From assembly GCF_016863535.1 (NCBI RefSeq), contig NZ_BOPB01000011.1, positions 62,001 through 126,000 of the forward strand: a DNA stretch of 64,000 bases, written 5' to 3'. Below are positions 23,537 through 32,229 of the stretch, piece by piece (within the stretch, counting starts at the first letter, position 1; every line of letters begins with the position of its first letter). The DNA is from Micromonospora lutea. Lineage in GTDB: Bacteria > Actinomycetota > Actinomycetes > Mycobacteriales > Micromonosporaceae. The position numbers were made by a program, and so were the translations under genes. A model generated the notes under the pieces. That model saw only the letters and a list, made by a program, of their open reading frames with translations, was not told the origin of the DNA and did not search any database.

Positions 23537-24322
23537 TCAGGCGGAGATGACGTGGACGCCGGCGGCGCGGAAGGCGTCGACCACCTCGGGTGCGGCACCG
23601 GAGTCGGTGACCAGCGTCTCGACCCGGTCGACCGGGCAGATCCGGGCGAAGGCGTGACCACCCAGCTTGGACGAGTCGGCGATGATCACCACCCGCTTGG
23701 CCCGTGCCACCATGAGGTTGTTCATCGCCGCCTCGCCCTCGTGGTGCGCGGCGGCGCCGAGCTGCGGATCGATCGCGTCCACGCCGAGCAGCGCCACGTC
23801 CAGGGTCACCTCGCGCAGCAGTGCCCCGCCCAGCGGACCGACCAGTTCGAAGGACTTCGGCCGCACCACGCCGCCGGCCACCACGACCTTCATCCGGGAC
23901 CGGACGAGCAACTCGTTGGCGATGTTCAGGGCGTTGGTGACCACGGTCAACTGGGCGCCCTCGGCGTTGGTGTTGAGATCCGGACGGACGGCCAGCGCCC
24001 GGGCCACCTCGGTACTGGTGGTGCCGCCGTTGAGTCCGACCACGGTGCCCGGAGAGACGAGGGCCGCCGCGGCGGCACCTATGCGCTGCTTCTCCGCCGA
24101 GTGCTTGGCCGTCTTGTAGCGCAGTGGCAGGTCGTACGAGACGCCGTTGGCGACCGCGCCACCCCGGGTACGGGTGATCATCTGCTGCTGCGCGAGTTGG
24201 TCGAAGTCCCGGCGGATGGTCGCCTGGGAGACGTCCAGGCGTTCGGCGGCCTCCTCGACGGTGACCCGCCCCGAGTCGGTCAGCATTTCGAGCAGGGCGT
24301 TCCATCTCGCGTAGCGGTCCAC
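23537..24322 (-). CDS. DeoR/GlpR family transcriptional regulator
   Basis: A 261-residue DeoR-type repressor. The N-terminal helix-turn-helix reads VTVEEAAERLDVSQATIRRDFDQL with the family RRDF signature and ITRTRGGAV wing; the C-terminal sugar-phosphate domain has GTVVGLNGGTTS and ELVGPLGGALLREV. These regulators sense a sugar phosphate. It is divergent from the SIS-ROK-nagA operon 195 bp away, so control of amino-sugar use, with GlcNAc-6-P or GalNAc-6-P type effectors, is the natural inference. The GTG start at 24322 has GGGAGG before it. Confidence 0.92.
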   Translation of the reverse strand: MDRYARWNALLEMLTDSGRVTVEEAAERLDVSQATIRRDFDQLAQQQMITRTRGGAVANGVSYDLPLRYKTAKHSAEKQRIGAAAAALVSPGTVVGLNGGTTSTEVARALAVRPDLNTNAEGAQLTVVTNALNIANELLVRSRMKVVVAGGVVRPKSFELVGPLGGALLREVTLDVALLGVDAIDPQLGAAAHHEGEAAMNNLMVARAKRVVIIADSSKLGGHAFARICPVDRVETLVTDSGAAPEVVDAFRAAGVHVISA

Positions 24323-24441
24323 CCCGGGCCTCCCGTGTCTGCACGATCGGTGCTTGGTTGCGTGCACACTAGTGCTCGAAACTACGAAGTGGCAAAAACC
24401 AGTTCTGCGCGATCGCTCCTGCGGTTGCCATTTCCGGTAGG

Positions 24442-24465
24442 TTTCACGCAGAATGGCGCGCGAAA
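24442..24465. promoter_or_regulatory. Candidate DeoR operator in divergent promoter
   Basis: TTTCACGC and GCGCGAAA form an inverted repeat (7 of 8 positions) around an 8-base spacer, 52 bp before the SIS gene start. Position between the regulator and its presumed target supports an operator; other short TTTCG-like pieces are nearby. Confidence 0.4.
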
Positions 24466-24516
24466 GACGGGACTAACGAGCCGTAACGCGCAAGCCTCCG
24501 CCTGCGAGGAGTTCTC

Positions 24517-25446
24517 ATGGCGTACGTAACCGCGGAGATCGCGAGCCAGCCGGACTGCTGGCGTCAGGCGAGCGGGCTGGCCCCGGCGATGCTCGACCGC
24601 CTGCCACGCCCCGGTGAGCGGGTAGCCGTCGTCGGCTGCGGGACGTCGTGGTTCATGGCGATGGCGTACGCGGCCCGCCGCGAGGCCGCCGGCCACGGCG
24701 AGACCGATGCCTTCCAAGCGAGCGAGTACCCCGCCGGCCGCCGCTACGACCGACTGTTGGCGATCACCCGCTCCGGTACCACCACGGAGGTGCTGGACCT
24801 GCTCACCGCGCTGCGCGGCCGGATCCCGACCACGGTGCTGGTCGGCGATCCCGGTTCGCCGGTGGTGGAGACCGCGGACGCCGCCGTCATCATGCCCTTC
24901 GCCGACGAACGCTCCGTGGTGCAGACCCGCTTCGCCACCACCGCGCTGGCGCTGCTCCGCGCGCACCTCGGCGACAACATGACCGCCCTGGTCGCCGACG
25001 CGGAGGTCGCCGTCCGGACTCCGCTGCCGATCGACCCGAGCCTGATCGAACAGGTCACCTTCCTCGGTCGCGGCTGGACGGTCGGGCTGGCGCAGGAGGC
25101 CGCGCTGAAGTGCCGCGAGACGGCCACCTTCTGGGCCGAGGCGTACCCCGCGATGGACTACCGTCACGGCCCCATCTCGGTGGCCGCTCCGGGCCGGTTG
25201 GTCTGGGCCTTCGGCGAGTTGCCCGACGGTCTGCCCGAGGACGTCGCGGCCACCGGCGCGTCCTTCGCGCACAGCCGCACCCACGGCTACCACACCGTGC
25301 TCGGCCGGTGGGCCGCTGGACGTACCCCGGTCGACCCGATGGCCGACCTGATCCTGGCCCAGCGCTTCGCCGTCGCCCTCGCCACCAGCCGTGGCCTCGA
25401 CCCGGACGCGCCCCGGCACCTGAGCCGCTCCGTGGTGCTCACGTGA
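24517..25446 (+). CDS. SIS-domain sugar isomerase/deaminase-like protein
   Basis: A 309-residue protein with two SIS modules and no glutamine amidotransferase domain. The first module has VAVVGCGTSWFMAMAYAAR and the phosphate-loop LAITRSGTTTEVLDLL; the second has TFLGRGWTVGLAQEAALKC and YRHGPISVA. These are the sugar-phosphate-binding signatures of GlmS C-terminal domains and of AgaS. With a ROK kinase and NagA in the same operon it probably acts as glucosamine- or galactosamine-6-phosphate deaminase/isomerase, replacing NagB. GAGGAG precedes the ATG. Confidence 0.88.
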   Translation: MAYVTAEIASQPDCWRQASGLAPAMLDRLPRPGERVAVVGCGTSWFMAMAYAARREAAGHGETDAFQASEYPAGRRYDRLLAITRSGTTTEVLDLLTALRGRIPTTVLVGDPGSPVVETADAAVIMPFADERSVVQTRFATTALALLRAHLGDNMTALVADAEVAVRTPLPIDPSLIEQVTFLGRGWTVGLAQEAALKCRETATFWAEAYPAMDYRHGPISVAAPGRLVWAFGELPDGLPEDVAATGASFAHSRTHGYHTVLGRWAAGRTPVDPMADLILAQRFAVALATSRGLDPDAPRHLSRSVVLT

Positions 25447-25530
25447 TGTCCTCGCCACGAGAACCCGGCACGAACCTGCCCTCAGCACAGCGCACCCGGA
25501 CCCGATCCCGTCGGGACGTCAGGTGAGGCG

Positions 25531-26505
25531 GTGGGGGTGAGCGACGGGGAGGTTGCCGTCGCGCTGGACGTGGGTGGCACCGGGATGAAGTGCGCGCTGG
25601 TCAGCGCGGACGGTGTCGTACGGCACGCGGAACGACACCCCACGGACGCCGGGCGCGGTCCCGACGCCGTGGTCGAGACGATCCTGGCGGTGGCCGAGGG
25701 ACTGGCCGGCAAGGCACGCGCGGACGGGCTCACGCCGAACGCGCTCGGCATCGTGGTGCCGGGCGTCGTGGACGAGGCGCGCGGCGTCGCGGTCTGGTCA
25801 GCGAACGTCGGCTTCCGGGACGTACCCCTGCGCGATCTGGCGTTCACGCGGCTCGGCCTGCCCACGGCGCTCGGCCACGACGTGCGCGCCGGTGGCCTCG
25901 CCGAGGCACGGTTGGGTGCCGGCCGCGACGGCGGACACGTGCTCTTCGTGGCGATCGGCACCGGCATCGCCGCCGCGCACGTGGTGGCCGGCTCGGCCGC
26001 CACCGGGGCGCACGGCGCGGCCGGGGAGCTCGGTCACATCCTGGTCCGCCCGGACGGACCGGCCTGCGGTTGCGGCCGGCCGGGCTGCCTGGAGGCGATC
26101 GCCTCCGCCTCGGCCGTCGCCCGCCGCTACGCCGAACTCGTCGGCGCGGCGTCGGACGGTGGGTCCGCCCAAGCACCAGCGCCGGGACGCACCATGGTGA
26201 CCGCCGCCGACGTTGCCGCCCGCGCCGCCGCCGGCGAGCAGGTGGCCACCCGGGTCTGGCGGGAGGCGGTCGAGGCGTTGGCCGACGGCCTCGCCACCGG
26301 TCAGGCCCTGTTCGACGTGGAGACCATCGTCCTGGGCGGCGGCCTCGCCCAGGCCGGCGCCGGACTGTTCGACCCGCTGCGTGCCGCGCTGCGGGACCGG
26401 CTGACCTTCCACCGGGAGCCGCGACTGGTCCCGGCCGTCCTTGGCGACGAGGCGGGCTGCCTCGGTGCCGCCCTACTCGCCCTCGACCAGATGGAGACGC
26501 CATGA
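25531..26505 (+). CDS. ROK family sugar kinase (amino-sugar kinase)
   Basis: A 324-residue ROK kinase. The ATP-binding strand is VALDVGGTGMKCALV, the catalytic Asp is in LGHDVRAGGLAEARLGAG, and the zinc site is the CGCGRPGCLEAIAS motif with His from GELGHI. It probably phosphorylates N-acetylglucosamine or N-acetylgalactosamine to supply NagA. GTG at 25531 or 25537 could be the start; both lie in a GGTGAGGCGGTGGGGG context. The stop overlaps the nagA ATG (ATGA). Confidence 0.9.
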   Translation: MGVSDGEVAVALDVGGTGMKCALVSADGVVRHAERHPTDAGRGPDAVVETILAVAEGLAGKARADGLTPNALGIVVPGVVDEARGVAVWSANVGFRDVPLRDLAFTRLGLPTALGHDVRAGGLAEARLGAGRDGGHVLFVAIGTGIAAAHVVAGSAATGAHGAAGELGHILVRPDGPACGCGRPGCLEAIASASAVARRYAELVGAASDGGSAQAPAPGRTMVTAADVAARAAAGEQVATRVWREAVEALADGLATGQALFDVETIVLGGGLAQAGAGLFDPLRAALRDRLTFHREPRLVPAVLGDEAGCLGAALLALDQMETP

Positions 26506-27611
26506 CCGTACGGGTGAACGGCAAGGTGGTGACCCCCGGCGGGGTGATTCCACAGGGTTGCGTCGAGGTCAAAGGCGACCGGATCAGTGCCGTCGCCGAG
26601 TACCCGTCGGTGCGCGACGGGCACTGGATCGTGCCGGGCTTCGTGGACATCCACAGCCACGGCGGCGGCGGGCACACCTTCACCACCGGCGACGCCGGCC
26701 AGGCGCGGGCCGCCGCCGCCTTCCACCTGCGCCACGGCACCACCAGCCTGATGGCCAGCCTGGTCAGCTCGCCGTTCGAGCTGATGCGCTCGGCCACCGC
26801 CGCCTTCGCGCCGCTGGTCCGCGACGGTGTGCTCGCCGGCATCCACTTCGAGGGGCCGTACCTCTCCGCCGACCGGTGCGGCGCGCAGAACCCGGAGTTC
26901 CTGCGGGACCCTTCCACGGACGAACTGACCGAGCTGATCAAGATCGGTGACGGAGCGGTCCGGATGGTCACCCTCGCCCCCGAACGTGCGGGCGCGCTGG
27001 CGGCCATGGAGATGCTCACCCGACAGGGGGTGGTCGCCGCGATCGGTCACACCGACGGCACGTACGAGCAGACCCGTGCCGCCGTGGCGGCGGGCGCGAG
27101 CGTCGGCACCCACCTGTTCAACGGGATGCGCCCGGTGCACCACCGCGAGCCCGGCCCCGTGGTGGCGCTGCTCGCCGCACCGAACGTGATCTGTGAACTG
27201 GTCGCCGACGGGGTGCATCTGCATGAGGGGACGCTCACCTTCGCCACCTCCACCGCCGGCCCAGAGCGGTGCGCGCTGGTCACCGACGCGATGGCCGCCG
27301 CCGGCATGCCGGACGGCGAGTACGAGCTGGGCGGCCAGGCGGTGACCGTGAGCGACGGCGTGGCGCGACTCTCCCACGACGGGACGATCGCGGGTAGCAC
27401 GTTGACCATGGACGCGGCGCTGCGCAGTGCGGTCGCCGCCGGGGTCCCGGTCCCCGACGCGGTACGCATGGCGTCCACCACGCCGGCGCTGGCCGTCGGC
27501 CTCGGCGACCAGGTGGGCAGTCTCCAGGCCGGGCTCCGCGCCGACCTGGTGGTGCTCGACGACGACCTGGAGATCGTCCGGGTGATGCGGGCCGGCGCCT
27601 GGGTGGAGTGA
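26502..27611 (+). CDS. nagA: N-acetylglucosamine-6-phosphate deacetylase
   Basis: A 369-residue NagA amidohydrolase. The N-terminal beta layer is followed by the metal motif VDIHSHGGGG, the catalytic-site Glu in IHFEGPYL, metal-binding histidines in IGHTDG and GTHLFNGM, and the catalytic Asp in VTDAMAAAGMP. It hydrolyses GlcNAc-6-P (or GalNAc-6-P) to the amine and acetate. It overlaps the kinase gene by 4 bases, so SIS, ROK and nagA complete a route from N-acetyl sugar to fructose-6-phosphate or the matching ketose. Confidence 0.95.
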   Translation: MTVRVNGKVVTPGGVIPQGCVEVKGDRISAVAEYPSVRDGHWIVPGFVDIHSHGGGGHTFTTGDAGQARAAAAFHLRHGTTSLMASLVSSPFELMRSATAAFAPLVRDGVLAGIHFEGPYLSADRCGAQNPEFLRDPSTDELTELIKIGDGAVRMVTLAPERAGALAAMEMLTRQGVVAAIGHTDGTYEQTRAAVAAGASVGTHLFNGMRPVHHREPGPVVALLAAPNVICELVADGVHLHEGTLTFATSTAGPERCALVTDAMAAAGMPDGEYELGGQAVTVSDGVARLSHDGTIAGSTLTMDAALRSAVAAGVPVPDAVRMASTTPALAVGLGDQVGSLQAGLRADLVVLDDDLEIVRVMRAGAWVE

Positions 27612-27627
27612 CGCGACAACCGGTACG

Positions 27628-28836
27628 TCAGTTCGCGGAAAACTCCACGCCGAGGACGGCCTGCTCGTCGGGGCGGTGCACCAGCACGTCCGACAGGAAC
27701 GACTGCACCGCGTGCCGCATCCCGACGTCCCGACCAACCTGCTCGGAGAGCAGCCACTTGTGCTCGATGATCTGGGCGAACACCTCCTGCGGCTCCAGTT
27801 TCCGCCGCAGGTGCGCAGGCACCGCCCGGACCACCGGCTCGAAGACCTCGGTCAACCAGCGGTGCGCGGCCTGCTGCTCGTCGGTCAGGTCGCTCTCCGC
27901 CCGGTACGCGTCGAGGTCGTTGAGCAGCTTGCGGGCCTGGTTCTCCTCGGCGTCCAGCCCGGTGAGGCGGAGCAGCCGACGGTGGTGGTACCCGGCGTCG
28001 ACGACCTTGGGTCGGATCAGGTACCGGCCGTTGTCGATCGTCGACATGGCCACCTCGGCCACGTCGAAGCCCAACTCGTTGAGCCGACGGATACGCCCCT
28101 CGATGTCGTGCCGGGCCTCCCGCTCCACCTGCTGCTCGTAGGTGATCTCGTGCCAGAGCCGCTCGTAGCGCTGCACCACCTCCTCGCAGACGACCTCGGG
28201 GTCGATCGAGTCGTGCAGCAGGCCGGCGGCCTGAAGGTCGAGCGCCTCACCGAAGATGTTGACCCGGGCGATCTCCAGGTCCTCGCCACGCTGACCGTTG
28301 GAGAGCGCGCTGCGCAGTGCGCCGGTCTCGGCGTCGACCAGGTACGCGGCAAAGGCGCCCGCGTCCCGCCGGAACAGCGTGTTCGACAGTGAGCAGTCAC
28401 CCCAGAAGAAGCCGGTCAGGTGCATCCGGACCAGCAACGCGGCGAGCGCGTCGAGCAGCCGGCCCATCGTCTCCGGCCGCAGCGTACGCGAGAACAGCGC
28501 CCGGTACGGCAGGGAGAACTGGAGGTGGCGGGTGATCAGTACCGGGTCCAGTGGCTCACCGGCGTCGGACTCCCGGTCGGCGACGATCGCCACCGCCTTC
28601 ACCGCGGGGAAGTCGATCCGCTCCAGGGCGCGCAGCAGGTCGTACTCCCGCTCGGCGACCCGTTCGCCGGTCTCCTTGACCGCGTAGACGTGCCCGCCCA
28701 ACTGCACGAAACGCACCACGTGCCGGGAGATACCCTGCGGCAACGCGACCAGGTGCTCGGCCGGCCACTGCTCCAGCGGTGTCGACCAGGGAAGGTCGAG
28801 CAACGCCGGGTCCACGAGGGCCGAGGTGATCCGCAC
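27628..28836 (-). CDS. DUF4032 domain protein (kinase-like fold)
   Basis: About 402 residues, the actinobacterial DUF4032 family with a lipopolysaccharide-kinase/InaA-like N-terminal half. A kinase-like core is suggested by HVYAVKETGERVAEREY (Lys and Glu), a catalytic-loop-like FFWGDCSLSNTLFR with Asp and Asn, and AYLVDAETGAL for the DFG position. The C-terminal part (about 220-400) is the conserved DUF4032 region with EHKWLLSEQVGRDVG. The substrate is unknown. GTG at 28836 starts the conserved region; it is divergent from the PAP2 gene. Confidence 0.85.
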   Translation of the reverse strand: MRITSALVDPALLDLPWSTPLEQWPAEHLVALPQGISRHVVRFVQLGGHVYAVKETGERVAEREYDLLRALERIDFPAVKAVAIVADRESDAGEPLDPVLITRHLQFSLPYRALFSRTLRPETMGRLLDALAALLVRMHLTGFFWGDCSLSNTLFRRDAGAFAAYLVDAETGALRSALSNGQRGEDLEIARVNIFGEALDLQAAGLLHDSIDPEVVCEEVVQRYERLWHEITYEQQVEREARHDIEGRIRRLNELGFDVAEVAMSTIDNGRYLIRPKVVDAGYHHRRLLRLTGLDAEENQARKLLNDLDAYRAESDLTDEQQAAHRWLTEVFEPVVRAVPAHLRRKLEPQEVFAQIIEHKWLLSEQVGRDVGMRHAVQSFLSDVLVHRPDEQAVLGVEFSAN

Positions 28837-28939
28837 GGCGTCAAGTCTGACGTCTCCTCGGCCGGAACGCCTCCCTACGTGGTTGGGCCCACAGTCGCCG
28901 TCCATCGGGAGCACCACCCGGGCCGGTAGCGTGATCGGC

Positions 28940-29698
28940 GTGCGGGAGACGACATCGCGCCGAAGGGTCCGCCTGACGCCGGTACGCCCAGCCGGCTGGT
29001 GGTTCGACGCCGTACTGCTGGCCGGGTTCGTGGCGTTGACCGCCGCGCTCGCCCGGGGTCACCTGCTCGGTCTCGACCTCGGCGTCAGCGAGTGGGCCTT
29101 CACCCACGACCCGGCCCCGCTGTACTGGACCGCCCGGGTGTTCAACCTGCTCGGCCAGGGTGGCGGGCTGCTACTGCCGCTCTCCGGCGCGTTGGCGGTG
29201 GCGGTGGCCTGGCGACGCCGTACGATCCGGCCGTTCCTGTTGGTCGCGGCGGCCTTGATGGTCACCATGCTGACCATCGGTCCGCTCAAGCTCTGGACCG
29301 ACCGGGCGGCACCAACCGCCTCGGTCAAGGAGCCGTTCCTGGCTCCCGAGGAGGCGGTACAGATCTTCAACCACCTGCCGGCCGGTGCGTACTCGATGTC
29401 GTATCCGTCAGGGCACGTGGCCAACGCGATCGTCTGGTACGGCGTGATCGCCCTGCTGCTGGCCTCGTTGACCGTCGGCCGGCTACCCACCGGCCTCTAC
29501 CGGCTGGTGCGCTACGCGCCGCCGGCGATCCTGCTGGTCACCACCACCTACCTCAACTTCCACTGGCTCACCGACGGGCTGGCCGCCCTGCTGCTGGGGC
29601 TGCTGCTGGACCGGATCCTGCACCGGGTGCCCTGGGACGACCTGCCGCTACCCGCCGCAGCACGGCGATGGGACCATCCCTTCGTCCGGGCCGCCTAG
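28940..29698 (+). CDS. PAP2-family membrane phosphatase
   Basis: About 252 residues with six membrane helices. The acid-phosphatase motifs are visible: KLWTDRAAPT (motif 1), YPSGHVANAI (motif 2 with catalytic His) and NFHWLTDGLAALLLG (motif 3). PAP2 enzymes remove phosphate from lipid pyrophosphates or phosphatidic acid at the outer face of the membrane. The start is uncertain: GTG at 28931 or 28940, neither with a clear ribosome binding site. It converges on the channel-like gene. Confidence 0.88.
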   Translation: MRETTSRRRVRLTPVRPAGWWFDAVLLAGFVALTAALARGHLLGLDLGVSEWAFTHDPAPLYWTARVFNLLGQGGGLLLPLSGALAVAVAWRRRTIRPFLLVAAALMVTMLTIGPLKLWTDRAAPTASVKEPFLAPEEAVQIFNHLPAGAYSMSYPSGHVANAIVWYGVIALLLASLTVGRLPTGLYRLVRYAPPAILLVTTTYLNFHWLTDGLAALLLGLLLDRILHRVPWDDLPLPAAARRWDHPFVRAA

Positions 29699-29736
29699 GG
29701 GCCGCGGGATCAGCGGCTGAATCCGCCGTCGGGGAG

Positions 29737-31533
29737 CTACTCCTCCGGTGGGCGGGGCTCCGGCGTGCCGGCCTGGGACAGCGGTGTCGGCTCGGGTGGG
29801 GCGACGTCGCGCAGCAGCGCGTTCAGGCCGGCCCGGCGGGCCACCACGGTCAACCGGTCACCCGCCACGATCACCATTCGCCCATCCGGCGACCAGTCGA
29901 GACGCTGGCCGGCGCGGGCGTGCGCGAGCAGGCGTACGCTGCCGGTCCGTCCGACGCTGGCGAGCGTACGGCCGTCCAGGTCCGAGCCGGCGGCCACCGG
30001 GACCTCGGTGACGAGCAACGCGTGCCGGCCCACCGGGATGGTGGCGATCACCGCCCGATCCAGCAGGGCGGCGGCGAACGACGGTGCCGCCAGGTAGGAG
30101 ACGCTACGCGAGGTGCCGATGCCGAAGGCTCGCTGCACGCGTTCGGCGAAGTCGCCGTCGAAGAGTCGCAGCACCACCCGGAGCTGATCGTCCAGGGCCC
30201 GGGCGTTGAGCGCTGCCCGCAGGTTGGCCCCGTCGTCGGTGGAGACCACCACCAACGCCTGACAGGTCGCGACCGAGGCCGCCCGCAGCGTCTCCTCCTG
30301 CGCCGCGTCACCCACCACCAGCGGTACGCCGAGCCGCCGGGCCAGCCCGGCGCCCCGCGCGTCGGCGTTCTTGTCGATCGCCACCACCTCGACGCCGAAG
30401 TCGTTGAGCTGGGCCATCACCCGGGTACCGATGTTGCCGAGCCCGACCACCACCACGTGCCCCGAGCGCTCCGGCAGGATCCGCCCGGTGTGCAGGGCCA
30501 GCCGGGCCTGGACCACCCCGTCGACCACCACCGCCGTGATCAGCGGGATCAGCGCCAGCCCGGCCAGGTTGAGCACCACCTGCATCACCTGCTCGGCGGC
30601 CGACTTGGCAGTGTCCGGGTCCTGCCCGGTCAGGGTGGTGACCAGGGTCAGGTAGAGCGCGTCGGCCCAGCCGACGTCCGCGGCGTCGGCGTACAACCAG
30701 CCCAGGACGGCCACCATGGCGAGCAGCAGGAGCACCGCGATCCCGATCTTCCGGGTGGCGAAGCTGCGGATCGCGCGGAGCACCATCGCCACCGGTCGAC
30801 GCCGCCGCCGCGCCCGGACCAGGCGCCGCGCGGCCAGTTCGGTGCCGGGCGGCCGACCGACGGCCTCGGCGATCACCACGTCGGCATCCCGCTCGTCGGC
30901 GGGCAGCACCAGATCCTGCTGGGCGTGGCGGGTGTCGGCCACCCCACAGACGACCTCACTCGGGCGTACGTCGTCGCGGCGGGCCACGTAGAGGGTGCGC
31001 CCGCCGTGCCGGAAGTGCGTCGGCGCGACCTCGCCGAGCGCGGCGGCCACGAAGGCCGGTGCGGCCATCGAGGCGTCCGAGAGCACCGCCGAGTCGGGGA
31101 AGATCTGCCGGACGCCGTTGGCCAGACCGGTGTTGAACATCCGCACCACCAGGCGCAGCCGAGGCTCCACCTCCTGGGCGCAGAGCGCGGCGTGCATGTT
31201 GCCCACGTCGTCCTGGTGCAGCAGGGCCAGCCCCGCGGCGTCGGCCAGCCCCGCCCGCCGGAAGGTGACCTCGTCCAGCCGGTCGGCCAGGATCACCTCG
31301 ATGCCCGGCAGGTCACGGCCGTCAGGCCCGGGAGAGCGCCGACGGTTCGGCACGATCAGGGTGATCCGTACCCGCCCGGCGTGTGTCTCGCCAGCGAGCA
31401 TCGTCCGCACCACCCAGTAGGCGAGCGGATCCTGCCCGCAGACCACGTAGTGTGCCCGGGGCTCCCCGTTGACCCGCAGCCGGCGGCCGGCCCGCAGGGC
31501 CCGATCGAGCAGCGGCTCCGCCATGTCCCGCAT
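29737..31533 (-). CDS. Double-RCK (TrkA-N) channel-like membrane protein
   Basis: About 598 residues: an N-terminal nucleotide-binding Rossmann domain (HYVVCGQDPLAYWVVR), a two-helix membrane module (IGIAVLLLLAMVAVLGWLY and VVLNLAGLALIPLITAVVV) with a pore-like TLVTTLTGQDPD turn between, and a second TrkA-N Rossmann domain (VVVVGLGNIGTRVM, then VEVVAIDKN) with a TrkA-C-like end. The K+ selectivity filter GYG is absent. Function as an ion channel regulated by NAD(H) is therefore uncertain. Possible starts are 31569, 31533 and 31524; the gene diverges from the next one. The 5' end is the least certain part. Confidence 0.82.
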   Translation of the reverse strand: MRDMAEPLLDRALRAGRRLRVNGEPRAHYVVCGQDPLAYWVVRTMLAGETHAGRVRITLIVPNRRRSPGPDGRDLPGIEVILADRLDEVTFRRAGLADAAGLALLHQDDVGNMHAALCAQEVEPRLRLVVRMFNTGLANGVRQIFPDSAVLSDASMAAPAFVAAALGEVAPTHFRHGGRTLYVARRDDVRPSEVVCGVADTRHAQQDLVLPADERDADVVIAEAVGRPPGTELAARRLVRARRRRRPVAMVLRAIRSFATRKIGIAVLLLLAMVAVLGWLYADAADVGWADALYLTLVTTLTGQDPDTAKSAAEQVMQVVLNLAGLALIPLITAVVVDGVVQARLALHTGRILPERSGHVVVVGLGNIGTRVMAQLNDFGVEVVAIDKNADARGAGLARRLGVPLVVGDAAQEETLRAASVATCQALVVVSTDDGANLRAALNARALDDQLRVVLRLFDGDFAERVQRAFGIGTSRSVSYLAAPSFAAALLDRAVIATIPVGRHALLVTEVPVAAGSDLDGRTLASVGRTGSVRLLAHARAGQRLDWSPDGRMVIVAGDRLTVVARRAGLNALLRDVAPPEPTPLSQAGTPEPRPPEE

Positions 31534-31624
31534 GGTAGTCAGCCGGTCGCAGCCCGCGCAGCCCGTCATGATCGCGACTGTCGCCGCGCGGCATGTCCTG
31601 GCCGTCGGCGGGTAGGGCAACGCC

Positions 31625-32107
31625 ATGCAGACCTTCCTGCCGTACCCGGACTTTCTGGCCAGCGCCCGGACGCTGGACCAGCGCCGGCTCGGCAAACAGC
31701 GGGTGGAGGCGATCCAGGTGCTGCGCGGGCTGACCTGGCCCACGTACGGCTGGCGCAACCACCCGGCGGTGAAGATGTGGGCCGGGTACGAGGAGGCGCT
31801 GACCCGGTACGGGTTGGACGTCTGCGCGGTCTGGTGCGCGGCCGGCCGGGCTGACACCTGCGCCACCACGTTGGCCGTCGACCTGGCCGCTGCCTGTGGC
31901 GTCGAACAGGTCCGCACCCAGCAGGAGCTCGCTGTCGCCGGAGAACTGCCGCCATGGCTCGGCCGGACCGAGCTGCATCTGAGCCACCGTTCGTCCCTGC
32001 TGCGCAAGGATCCGGCACACTACCGCCCGATCTTCGGCGACGACGTCCCCGACGACCTGGAATACGTCTGGCCCACCTCCGACCGCCCCCGCCGCTGCCT
32101 GCGGTGA
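31625..32107 (+). CDS. MSMEG_6728 family (Pyr_excise-like) protein
   Basis: A 160-residue protein opening MQTFLPYPDFLASARTLDQ and continuing with RRLGKQRVEAIQVLRGLTW, the signature of the pyrimidine-dimer DNA glycosylase (T4 endonuclease V-like) family as found in actinobacterial MSMEG_6728 homologues. Two His/Trp-rich segments, GWRNHPAVKMW and LHLSHRSSLLRK, are conserved-looking. Whether it excises thymine dimers is not proven for this branch. It is alone in its unit and followed by repeat copy B. Confidence 0.8.
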   Translation: MQTFLPYPDFLASARTLDQRRLGKQRVEAIQVLRGLTWPTYGWRNHPAVKMWAGYEEALTRYGLDVCAVWCAAGRADTCATTLAVDLAAACGVEQVRTQQELAVAGELPPWLGRTELHLSHRSSLLRKDPAHYRPIFGDDVPDDLEYVWPTSDRPRRCLR

Positions 32108-32190
32108 AAGGAAGGGCCCCCTGTTAACGCCTCGTGAGGTACCCGGGCCCCTTGTTAACAGCAGGCCGTTAACAAGGGGCCCTTCCTTAC
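32106..32190. repeat. GTTAA-GGGGCCC-TTCCT dispersed repeat, copy B (inverted)
   Basis: Contains three units of the family: AAGGAAGGGCCCCCTGTTAA in one orientation, GGGCCCCTTGTTAAC, and the opposite-facing GTTAACAAGGGGCCCTTCCTT. Together they form a large imperfect palindrome in the gap between two plus-strand genes. Confidence 0.88.
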
Positions 32191-32229
32191 GACTGGGGCA
32201 GACTGGTGGGCGAGCCGGGGAGGTTCCGC

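Noticed and set aside
28999..31854. 951-codon plus-strand open frame across PAP2 and channel genes
   Set aside because: It crosses two well-supported genes on different strands and has shadow-type composition.
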